Shown piece by piece: positions 46,771-57,291 of a DNA stretch of 64,000 nt. Source of the DNA: Pyrus communis (lineage: Eukaryota > Streptophyta > Magnoliopsida > Rosales > Rosaceae); NCBI RefSeq assembly GCF_963583255.1, contig NC_084812.1, positions 26,987,065 to 27,051,064 on the forward strand, given 5' to 3'. The position numbers were made by a program, and so were the translations under genes. A model generated the notes under the pieces. The model saw only the letters and a program-made list of their open reading frames with translations. It was not told where the DNA came from and made no database searches. Each line of letters opens with the position of its first letter. The stretch's first letter is position 1.

Positions 46771-47454
46771 TCAAATTCAACATTATTTAATCATTCATAG
46801 TGTGTTTGACAATTTTATTTTTCTTGCCTTTCCCATGTTTGATTATCAAGCAATAAGCAAGTGAGGCGTCTTCTGATGAGATGGACTATGAAATAATAGT
46901 GCCAAAAATTGAAGCAGGTATTTGCTACGAAATTATGAATTTTCACGCCAACAAAATGAAGGGCCAGTATCGAGTGGTGCCGCATGACACTCACGTTGTA
47001 TTCACTGCTAAAACAATTTTTAACAAGTTGACAAGTGTCTTTCCGCCCATAGATTCTTTTTGCTAGACTATAATAGGTTGTATCCTCGGCTGGACAGGCT
47101 TGATGTCCTTACAAGTGATAATATGTATATACATGTGTGTGTGTGTCTTAGAATGCGTTAATGTTTGTTTTATGAAACATTTTGTCGTGACAGTTATCTT
47201 TTGTTCTTTTTTTTCCTTTTTTTTTCAAATTTTGAAATGTTATTGGTCACGTGGTTGGAGTCCAGCGTTTGGAGCCCATACAAGTCAATCAGAGAATTGA
47301 TCACAAATGTGATATGGTAATTGAAAACATCAAGTTATTTCCTCTGCATAATAAACTTTTTAATTGTTTTCCGTATCAGTTGTGTTTGTCATAGATATCC
47401 AAACTGCTGTTTTGTAACATTGGACAATCATATACTTTTCTTAAAAATAATTTA

Positions 47455-48412
47455 GGATAAATTACATTTTGCCCCTTTAGGATTGAGATCAATTTCAATT
47501 TCTTATATCTTTAAAACATTTCACTTTCAAATCTTACGTGCTATTCTATTTCAATTTCATACAACCATTAAAAAAATCTGTAAAGTGATGATGTTGCAAA
47601 TATGGGGTTCTTATTTGTGTTGACGTGGCTAAACACTCAATAAAAAATTTAAAATAATCAATTAAAGAAAAGTATTAAAATAAATAAATAAAACCCATAA
47701 TCCCCCTTCGTCTTCCCCACCCGACACCCTTCCATCCCCTCCACCCCTTTCATCTTCTCCCATCCCCAAACGCCCACCCCTTGCCCACCCAATCCACCCT
47801 TTCTACGATCCACTTCTCCTTCTTCACCTTCCTTACCCACCTTCTCCCTCTCTTCCACTCTCCTCACCTCCCCTCGCTTCTCTCTCCCCAGATCAACTTG
47901 CACCCAACCCTAATTCCCAAAATTTTATTAGCCCCAATTTTATCCCTAATTTTGGGCGAGAAGAAAGGAGGGAGGAGTTTTGCTTTCCCACTTTCTGCGA
48001 TTTTAGCACCAGGGGAGGAGGGGGTGGAGGAGATGGTGGTGGGAGCAGTGGGAATGGTTGGGTTGATTGCAATGGGAGCGGAGAGGGTGGAGTGGGAGAT
48101 GAGTTTCTGGGTTTGTTCGAACTTTTTTTTTCCTTCTGTTTTTTTTTAATTTTTTTTAAATAGTGTCAATATCATAATATTTTTTTAATGTATAAAAAAT
48201 TATTTTTTTTGGCCACGTGGCAACAAATTTGGCAGCCACATGGCACAAATATGACAACCACATCAGCTCTTAACGTACCAATGGATGAAAAATGTAATGG
48301 ATGTATTATATTGAAATAAAATAATACGTGAGGTATGAAAGTGAAATGTTTTGAAGATGTATGAGGTTGAATTAAACCTCGAACTAAAGGGGGGGTAAAG
48401 TGTAATTTACCC
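47455..48412. mobile_element. Non-autonomous Mutator-like element (MULE), 958 bp, 9 bp TSD
   Basis: Ends GGATAAATTACATTTTGCCC and, on the other strand, GGGTAAATTACACTTTACCC open terminal inverted repeats of about 85 bp, both continuing to AAAACATTTCACTTTCA. Perfect 9 bp duplications AATAATTTA flank it at 47446-47454 and 48413-48421, the signature length for Mutator-type insertion. The interior is C-rich on the left (47700-47900) and G-rich on the right, giving long artefactual frames (47781-48149 plus, 47658-47903 minus); it could include a captured host fragment, but I recognise none. No transposase. Confidence 0.85.
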
Positions 48413-50090
48413 AATAATTTAATGCGTTTTGGACAAAATTTTCTGTGACGTTTTAATCACTTTTTCAATTTTATTGTTAATTATTTTATTTGGCAGAAAA
48501 GAAGTAGCTAAGATTACATTGTGGTCAGATGTTGCATGTGACAACCCGTCCCTAATTTTACATTTTTATTAATTTTAAAAGAGTGATTTGATGAAAATGC
48601 CCTAGAGGTGAAGGTATTGATTCTCGTTGACCAACGTATAGTGAGGCATACAAAATATTCTTCTAGTGTATTCTTGAAGTACTCAACGATACGAACATGT
48701 AGGCGCAAGCAGAATTGAAATCAGAGCTACGGTTAAAATTTACAGAGCTACGAATCTAGAAGTATTTTGAAGGAATCACTATTTTAATTATATTCTCCTA
48801 TTTTATATTACTAATTTGTTATGCCACATGGGGTGTGGTTGAGATGGGAAAAGAAAGGTGAAGAAGGAAAGATCCAGTGACCAATTGAGGGGGAGATTAG
48901 GGAGGGAAAGGAGAAATGTGAGTGGCACCCAACCCAGACTTCCATCCCCTGAACCCGTATACCCAAGGCCTGACCGGCGATGCCACTGGTTTCGAAGCAG
49001 TTTCTGGTGGTTCTTCGAAAAATTAAGATTCCTCATCACTTGGAATCATCTTAAGATCCTTCCCTTTACCCTTTTTATACAAAAACTCGAGCCAATTTGG
49101 GGAATTTTAATCGAGAGTTCAAAGAGTGCACGGCGGCGATCCGTCTAATCTCGAAAGGTTTTTTGTCAACCATCACCATCCTTAGGTGTTCCTTGAGCCC
49201 AGGAACAAACCCCAAACAACCTTGGAGGCGGCGAAGCATCGAAGAAGCTGAATCGAAGGCCACCATTTTTAGGGTTTATGGCAGATTCAAGACTAATTGG
49301 AGCTTTTCCCGGCCAAATTGGCCTTAGTCACATGTATGAAACTTACTCTACTCATTGAGATCTTCATTCCTGTAAAATTTGAGAGTTTTTGGAATTAGTT
49401 GAATTTTCCGACGAGTCAGGGCGGTTATCCGCCGCGTGGGCCAAGACCCCACCTACCCTTCCTAGACTAATTTGGTTATTTTGATTTCATATGTGACGTT
49501 CGAATGACGAAATCTCATAGTAAAACTATAGTTTTGATAGAGACCGCCACTTGGATATTAAATGAATCAACGATCCAACCGTTGGATCGTCACCAAGCTT
49601 TAATATGTTATAGTACGTAACATTTGAGGATAATAGAACTTACGGATCGGGAATCCGATGTATGGATCTTCCCGAATTGGATTTGTAAGCTTGTAAAATA
49701 AAACGTTGACCGCCACTTGAATTTGCAATTGGCGAAAATCCAACCGTTGAATCGTAATGAAACTTTAAGATGTTGTTCTAGAAACTTATTGAAACTCTTG
49801 GGAAGTTATGGGCCGGAAATCTGAAGTGTGGATCTTCCGGATCGAGTTACGTAGGGTTTTGGACCCTACCGTCGACCTTCGACCGACGGTTGACTTTTGG
49901 TCAATGGGTTTCAAACCATTATAGAACGTCCTTGGAGATGTGTTTTATGTAAGTTACGTGTTCTATCGATAAGATTTCTGAGACATGATTTGATAATTGT
50001 TCTAGATGTTGATCATTCGTGATGCCTCGATATTTGTGCCAGGGAGTTGTAGCGCAGACTTTAGGTGAGTGGGGGGTCTTCCTTTTTATA

Positions 50091-50091
<1 letters not shown>

Positions 50092-50152
<61 letters not shown>
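50092..50152. repeat. (AT)n microsatellite in the solo LTR
   Basis: An uninterrupted AT tract of about 60 bp. Confidence 0.95.
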
Positions 50153-50155
<3 letters not shown>

Positions 50156-50501
50156 TGATAGTTTCCAATTATGCATTTGAAAAAGAATTTCTTACGTACG
50201 CCTGGATTAGACTAAAGTTTATAAAAATTAGTGAAATGACGGAATTTATGAAACATGCTACATGCTACATCCTACGGGATGCACATGCATACTTATAATC
50301 TTTTATGCCATAATTATATCTACAGCTATGAATGTTATTATGTTGATTACAATTATTGCATCATAACGGCATGCTTATATTCATGTAGTCTGCTCATCAT
50401 TGCTGCACCCAGGTGTTAGTGCTCGTCCCGGGTCAGGGCTAGTCATTCACGTGTATGTTCACCTCCCACACCGCACGCTCGCCTTGGATCCAAGTAGGTG
50501 C

Positions 50502-50712
50502 CAGTCCTGTCATACAAGTTGCATTAGGCTACTCCGACTCGTAGGTGATTGCGATTATCGCTAGTCTTCACGTGATCGTAGCACTAGAGCGTATATTATG
50601 ATTACACCCAGTCCTGTCGTACATATCGCATTAGGCGACTCCGACTCATGTGTTAGCATAGATTGATGAGCAATAGGTGCAGTCGTATAGGTCGCATTAG
50701 GCGACTCCGAGT
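50502..50712 (+). repeat. Threefold subrepeat in the solo LTR
   Basis: Three imperfect copies of a roughly 40 bp unit built on CAGTCCTGTCGTACA...GCATTAGGCGACTCCGA lie at about 50502-50541, 50609-50648 and 50670-50711. The inverted related LTR at 54267-55477 has matching units (GAGTCGGAACCACCTAAA...TGTACGACAGGACTG). Confidence 0.75.
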
Positions 50713-53700
50713 GGTGTGCTAGCATAGGTTGTTAAGCACCTGATTTTACTTATGTTACTGTTGAGATTTTGTGATTTTGGGATGTCATGCCTTATTTATG
50801 TTTTGCAAGCTACGGTAAGTATTTTCATACTATACATAGTATGTATATTTTGGAAACTATACATGTTTTATGGCAAGAGGTTATAACATTTTCAAAGGTT
50901 TTTATTAAAACTTTATTTTCAAGCCCACTCACCTTTGTTTTTGGGCCCTCCAGGTTTTAGCTACTGAACTTTTGTATTGATGATGATTCTTGGCAAATCT
51001 TAGTATAGGTGGCTATCTTTGAGGGTATAATCCTTATCCTACCTTAATGTACTTTACTTATGCTTTAACATCACGTGTGAAATTGGTTCATTCCCGCTCA
51101 CGACGCACTCTTGTATTTAGACACTTTTAGGTTTAAATTTATTCACATTTTCACATCACTACACTTTATGGCTTTGTCACCCTCTAGGTGTCAGCCAGCA
51201 TAGCTCGATTCGGAGTCCAGATGGATGTTTTGGGTTAGGGTGTGTCATTGCATACAGTTTTACTTCTTTGTCGTTCAATTCACTGCCCCAACCAATAACT
51301 GCAGTTTTTACAAGCTTGAAAGTCAAGCTATTTGCAGGTGTATACTTCAATAAAAAAAATAATTACTTTTGTATTCTCTTTCTTAGATGTTTATGTGCTA
51401 GTTTAGTTTTCAGTTCTATTTTCCTCTCCTCACTAGACTATGTTAGATAATTTTATTCAGTCTTAAACTATTTTTGAAAATAAATCCAGATGTTCTGTGG
51501 CTGTGTAACACAAAATTTTGATGGGTGAACAAAAATTCTTATGTTGTGATGTAGTGTTTGGACAACGTGCTATTCATGCGTATACTATGTTATATCTCTT
51601 TTAATTTTCTTCTTAAAAAATCAGTACATGTCTCAGTTAGTGATTTATCAATTTCCACCTGTGTCTACCAATGTCTTAATAATGTATTATTACAATAAAC
51701 ATGTTACGAAGACTGTATTCGTTTTAGGAAGGTTAATTTTCACACTCCCCCTATTTTTTTGTTAAACATCATTTATTATCGCACACAACATCCATCCAAT
51801 GTAGACAAGACTTAATCCTATACGTTTAAATTTACCTTTTTTTTTTCCAAACGTCTGAGAAACTGTTTACAGTGTGTGGTGATACATCTTTTTTCCCTTT
51901 TTCTATTTTCATTTTTTTTTTTTGTGAGCACAAACAACATCATCCTCAACAGCACTGGTTCAACGCTCTTCTTTGTTGATCTAGACACTTTAGAGTTAAA
52001 TTCGTACAAATCAGTGTAAGTCCATTCATTATCATAAAAGAAAAATTATAACACACTTGGAATTATTAAAAGAAAAAAGCTATTTTTTTTATACGCTTAT
52101 TCGATTAATGTTGGATCAAAACTGTTGCAGGTTTTCTAGCTGGCCTCACCCTGTCAGAACACTTCCTCCTTCCAATCAGGCAAATGAGGCTAAAGTTTTG
52201 CAAATTGAAAAAAAGGTGACGATTGAAGAATTAAGCTATTTTGATCCAGATTTATATAAGGTGCATATAATGCTTATATTTTATCGTGTTAAATCAAAAC
52301 CATCTTATTCACTTGTTACTTCTTTTACAGAAGCTTTCTATTTAACGATCATCAACCATGTAAACATCTTTCTAAATATTTTACAGGATGACATATTTTT
52401 GTGCAAGGCATCAATTAAGCGGTTTAACACAAGGTATGAAAGGTGGTGTGCTGCTTACCCTACATGTGCCAAACAAATGTACAAGGATCCAACGAGTGAT
52501 CAATTGATCTGTTAAAACGTCCGAATCAAATCCCAACTCCTTGGTAATAACTCAAATACTATGTTTCAGTTATATTGATCAATCGTTGTCTCACACCATT
52601 CTTAGATTAAAATTTATACTTTATTTAGTTTTTATATATTTTTAATTAATATTTCATCACTCTTTAGAACAACACTATCAAGGTTTAGCCATTGAATCAT
52701 AAAATTTGTATGATGCAATAAAATGATAGCTTTTAACCATCTGACTACACGACGAGCTAAAAACTTAATTATATTTGAAATGCACCTTTATACAGCCATA
52801 CTTTTATTTTTCTTGCCATTGATATTAACTTTAAACTATAACATAGAAAAATCTATGAAAATGCAGTTTTAAACTCATTAGACTATTTATGCTTCGTAAT
52901 CAATGCTTTTTGTGTTTGAATGAAGATACAAAGTGTTCGTGGTCTTTGAAGATAAAACAAATGAAATCAATGCTCTCATTGTCGGCAAAGATTTGGTTTT
53001 CAATCAAAGATCAGCATATAAAAAATAATTGCCGAGCGAGTTTCTCAGACTTATAGGCCAAAGAAGAAAATTTCACCTCCGATTTGGAACTAGAAGAAAT
53101 TTGTTGAATTCAAATGATTTCCTCATCTACAATGTTTCTAAGGACACCGCAATCCCACCCGGCAACTTTGCAGTCTATCAGTAGAGAAATTGCAATGTCT
53201 TCCACAACAGTTTCATCTTCTACTACACTGCCTGAAACGACTGGAGAATCACACAAGAGAAAAAGAGATTCAATTAGGAGAGCCTTTTTTTTACAAGAGT
53301 TGAAAAAAGGTTATATTCTGTGAGCAACATTTTTTTTCTGCACCTCGAATTATTTTCAATGTGATCTAAATTTATTTTTGCAACCTTATATGTTTGGCAC
53401 AATGACACAGAGGAAGTCTCTAAAGTAGATGTGCAAGATTTTGATCAGGTGCCAATCAAGTTATTGAAGAAAAAATCTTCTCCAATGACACCTAGGAAGT
53501 CTCTTTGTATCTTCATTTGTTTCCCTCTATTCCCGTTTTTTACGTGATGTAGCTCTGTTCATATACACACCTTATTTCATCTTCGTTGCCATTTATATTT
53601 TTCCCTCTCTACACATTCTCTTATTTGAAGTCACTCTTGGAAGGAACAAACTTCTGTTGTTGTACAAAACAATGTTATCATCTGTTGTTCGAACTAGAAC

Positions 53701-54082
53701 AATGCTTCTCCATATTTTTTGCATGTGAATAGGCCATTGTAAGATCAGTCCCCCAATTTTTTGTGTACATGAACAATCTAATGTTTTCAAATCTTTTATC
53801 TGCAACTACTGATGTGAATCAAGAAATAGGATGACTGCCAAGGGAGAATATCAGATTAACCATTTTTGTATCTCAATGAAAAATTGTTTGCTCATGTTTT
53901 TTTGTATAAAATGTATAAATCTAGACCCTAGCCTATAAAAAATATTCGCTACATTATCTATACTGCCTTCATTATCTTTGTGTAAATAGTGTTAGTTTGG
54001 ATTTCTATGCATTTATATTTTTAGAACATGTTCTATGGTTGGATTTTCGCTCCCGCAACAACGTGTAGGCACAGTTTTCTAG

Positions 54083-54266
54083 TGTATACTATGTGTTTGC
54101 AAATTTTCGTAATTGTTTGCCATGTTGTTTAATTATGCTGAATTTATTAGTTACCCATGTTCATATAGACAGTTTTATTGGCAGATTGTGTTGGTCTTTT
54201 GAGGCGTCATTTTAGACTACTATTCTGACCCAAAACGGTTCTATATTTTTATTTTATGGAGATTAG
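54083..54266. other. Short host or older-element spacer between Helitron 2 and the inverted LTR
   Basis: About 180 bp of AT-rich sequence with no recognisable feature. Its first base is the T of the Helitron target. Confidence 0.4.
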
Positions 54267-55477
54267 CGACACACCCCGACCGAGATGAGGGCATGCTGGC
54301 CGCCACGTGGAAGTGACGTAACCATGTGCACAATATGCAAGCTAAGTAAAATAATAATAAAAGTAGTACGAATAAATAAAATCCAGCTTTACACAAAGTA
54401 AGAGCATACATGTGCAAGCATAAGTGTGAAAAACAAAGTTCAGAGCATGAAGACCTAATGCAGTCCGGGAGAAATAACGCTACAAAAACACACCCAAAGG
54501 TGGTCCTACACTGGTAATAATCTGTCAGATATGCCGGGGAAATCCTCAGGGAAGCCACCAAGAGTGCTAACCAACTAGAACCTGGAGGGGCGCAAAACAG
54601 AAAGTGTGAGTGGGCAAAAACAAAGCTTTTCAAAAACCGTTTCAAAAACAGATTCTAACCCCTCGCCGTAAAACCTGTATACTTCCCAGAAAATATAATA
54701 TACATACATATAAATCATGCTCCGAAGTATGCCATGTCAAACGTCTCTAAATAGAATGCAAGTGCTCAGGAATATCAAATCAAGGCCATGTAATCTGTCA
54801 GCCAGAGTCACCTAACGTGACCTGTACGGCTGAATCTAGAGCTCAAATCTCCATCTCACTAGCTATACCTGCACACGAGTCGGAACCACCTAAAGTGGTC
54901 TGTACGACAGGACTGGGTGTAATATAAGTACGCTCAAGTGCTACGATCATGTGAAGGCTGGGCGAATAATCGCGGGTCACCTACGAGTCGGAACCACCTA
55001 AAATGGTCTGTACGACAGGACTGTGCACTTAACTTGGATCCAAGATGAGCGTGTGGTGCGGGAGGTGAACATCACGTGAAGGACTGTGCCCAACTCTGGG
55101 CGGGAGCACTAACACCGGGGGTGCAGGTTATGAGCTCTCTATGCATCTCAAATCACTACTGAACATAAACATAAACCATAACTCACCTGGCACTTACCTG
55201 TGCGTCCGCAACACCAAACATATATATACATATGCGACTAATAAGGTGTAAATAAATGGCAAACAATAAGCATGGCATATAAACGTATAAACGTTTCAAA
55301 TCAATTTCTGGGAAAAACATACGTATATAGGTATATACGGAAAACCAAAAGCCCACTCATTGGTATGTAGAAGGGTCGTAACCCCCTTACCTCGAGTGAC
55401 CGCGCTCGTCCTCGGGATAGGTCTCACCTATACGCGAAACAACTATAAAAACGTTAATTTTAAAGCACATAACCAAC
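54267..55477 (-). mobile_element. Partial inverted LTR related to the solo LTR
   Basis: On the minus strand it ends GGGGTGTGTCG, preceded by CGGCCAGCATGCC and by CTCACACTTTC...CGCCCCTCCAGGTTCTAG, the same order as the 3' half of the solo LTR. It carries copies of the TGTACGACAGGACTG subrepeat at 54877-54915 and 54983-55022, and a weaker one at 54805-54832. The right part is cut off at 55478 by the start of the Copia element; the remainder, if it survives, would lie beyond that insertion. Confidence 0.7.
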
Positions 55478-57277
55478 TGTTGGAAATATGCCCTAAAACC
55501 AATCATATGATGATACTTTACGGACATTTCACAAAGTTAAACTAATGTAGTTTAAATGTAAAGGGCAAAAATTATTGTTTGAGCCGTCTCATATAAATGT
55601 TATATGCTTAAACGATAAGTCCAAGGAATATGTGATTGGAAGAATGCGATCTAAAGAAGTTAGATTCATGAGACCATTCTTTCGTTGACACATCCTAAAC
55701 GTTTCTGATCATAGGATTGTCAATTGGGCATTGACAGTCCGTTAAGATCAGTATGTGCTATGTCTTCTCTCAGGGAGAGTGACTAGTCTCGAGTCATTGG
55801 TGTGTGTGACATCAAGACAAGTACGTAGGTGCTCAATAGAGAATGAGTTCACTGAACACGATCAACGAAGAGTTCTCATATTCATGTCACATGAGAACTC
55901 ATGGTTGGGATAATGCAAATTAGTCTTTTGACCTGAGGCATCACAGTTGTCTTGTGGTTAGGTCCTTAATCTTTGATTATGTCAAAGTCACTCCATCAGG
56001 AGGGTGTCCACGGCATCGTTGGGGTTAAGCCACTTAGCCATGGAGGCAAGTGAATGCGCAACAAGGGATCTCTAACCTTCAAACTGTTTGAGGGAGAATA
56101 CTCTATGATATGATTAAGAATCTTTGGCCAAAGTATGAATGAGATTTAGGAATGTGTTCCAAATCACATTCAAGGTAATCATATAAGCACAAGACTCACA
56201 TTGGATAGTAGACATGAATAAACTATCAAACCAAACAATGTGGTCAAGAGTATTGTATTAGAGAAAGACCGTATTGCATTTGTAATCCTAAAACTGAATA
56301 GGTTCTCCACCTCTTCTGATTAGCTTGGGTAACCATGACATGCTGCTAGGCGTCAACCATGGTTTGTGGAAGCCCTAAAAGTGTATTATCACTAACGGGA
56401 GAATTGAAAGTAAGTTTCAATTCACAATCGATTAGAAAGAGTTTTAATCGCCCACTGCCTCGCTAAAAGGAACCTAATGGATCGTTCACCGAGTAAGGTA
56501 GAGTTTGAAGAAACAACGGAGATGAGTAAGAATAATTAAATGGTTTAATTATTTATCTAAGGCTAGGATTAATTAATATGTTAATTAATCAAACGAATAA
56601 GTTCGTTAAAGACCTCGGGTTAGTTTTGGGCCGCAAGGCCCAATGGGATTTGAATGTCAAGCCCATTAACTCAAGTTGTATGACAGCTTGAATAAACAAA
56701 GGGCTTGAAAGCCCAATAAACCCTATAGGTCGGCCATGTTAGAAGAATAGGGCTTTTGGTCCATTAGGTCACTTATTTGAAGGGACTATATAAAGGACTT
56801 TATAGCCTAAAATTCATTAAGGGTTGTTTTTTGGGAAAGGATGAGAACACAAGCTCTCATTTCTCTCTAAAATTTCGGCCACCTTGGAGGGATCATCTAG
56901 CAATCAAACTCCTCCAAGGTCACTCATTTCTTCTTCATTATGCCTTGGTGATGAATCATTAGAGGTTCTCAATTTTGGGAACTTTGGAGAAACCTTTTTC
57001 ATCCATCCAAATCCATAGATCTAAGATGCAAGGAATGAAGGCCCTCTCTTTGGGTGATTAGCCTTTGTTTAAATACAAAGAGGAATCTACAAAGGTATAT
57101 ATTTCAACTCACTTTGTTTTGAGTTGATTATTGGTTCACCATTTTACTAGGCTTTGAACATTCATGGGTAATGTTTTGTTTTTAAGTGCATGCTAGCATG
57201 ATTCCGCCTTTAATTTGTTAATTGCATGCTAATGATGTTGCTTAAATGAACATGTCATCTTCCAAAATAATCCTTCA
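55478..57277 (+). repeat. 5' LTR of the Copia element
   Basis: It begins TGTTGGAAATATGCCC and ends AATCCTTCA, 1800 bp. A TATA box TATATAAAGG at 56787-56796 is followed by a short leader. The first 486 bp differ from the 3' LTR at four positions by my count. Confidence 0.85.
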
Positions 57278-57279
57278 AG

Positions 57280-57291
57280 TGGTATCAGAGC
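57280..57291 (+). other. Primer-binding site complementary to initiator Met tRNA
   Basis: TGGTATCAGAGC two bases after the 5' LTR end, the standard plant Copia primer site. Confidence 0.9.

Larger units (their letters stand above)
48537..51247 (+). mobile_element. Solo LTR, 2711 bp, with 5 bp TSD
   Basis: It starts TGTGACAACCCGTCCC and ends GGGTTAGGGTGTGTCA, with TG...CA termini and imperfect short inverted ends. Perfect duplications TTGCA flank it at 48532-48536 and 51248-51252. There is no internal region, primer site or coding sequence, so it is best read as a solo LTR left by recombination between two LTRs. It contains an AT microsatellite and a threefold subrepeat. It lies inside Helitron 2 and interrupts the RPA-like gene. 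Confidence 0.85.
46117..53520 (+). pseudogene. RPA1-like (replication protein A large subunit-like) gene of Helitron 2, broken
   Basis: Recognisable pieces in order: 46117-46269 (PINQLVPYERIVKIKVRICR...CILVDE) is the first OB-fold; 46881-47100 (ICYEIMNFHANKMKGQYRVV, then LYPRLDRLDVLT after a frame break) continues it; 47239-47316 (VIGHVVGVQRLEPIQVNQRI) is the start of the second OB-fold; 52130-52515 has KVTIEELSYFDPD and a Cys-rich CKASIKRFNTRYERWCAAYP segment like the RPA zinc region; 52920-53030 has KVFVVFEDKTNEINALIVG; 53411-53480 is a Ser/Lys-rich tail. RPA1 binds single-stranded DNA; Helitron copies are thought to assist transposition. A MULE and a solo LTR sit between the second OB-fold start and the rest, and stops and frame changes break the gene. 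Confidence 0.7.
44561..54082 (+). mobile_element. Helitron 2, carrying an RPA1-like gene and nested insertions
   Basis: It begins TCTATACTAAAACCC preceded by A (44560) and ends with a weakened hairpin (CCCGCA...TGTAGG, 54052-54069) and CTAG at 54079-54082 followed by T, giving the expected A|T target. It is 9522 bp long including a 958 bp MULE and a 2711 bp solo LTR. Plant Helitrons often encode RPA1-like proteins with the Rep/helicase; here a broken RPA-like gene is present but I found no Rep or helicase motifs, so it is non-autonomous. It starts five bases after Helitron 1 ends and belongs to the same family by its 3' end. Confidence 0.82.

Noticed and set aside
47781..48149. 122-codon plus frame in the MULE
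   Set aside because: Composition-driven (C-rich then G-rich); leucine/proline-rich with no recognisable domain and no splice context.
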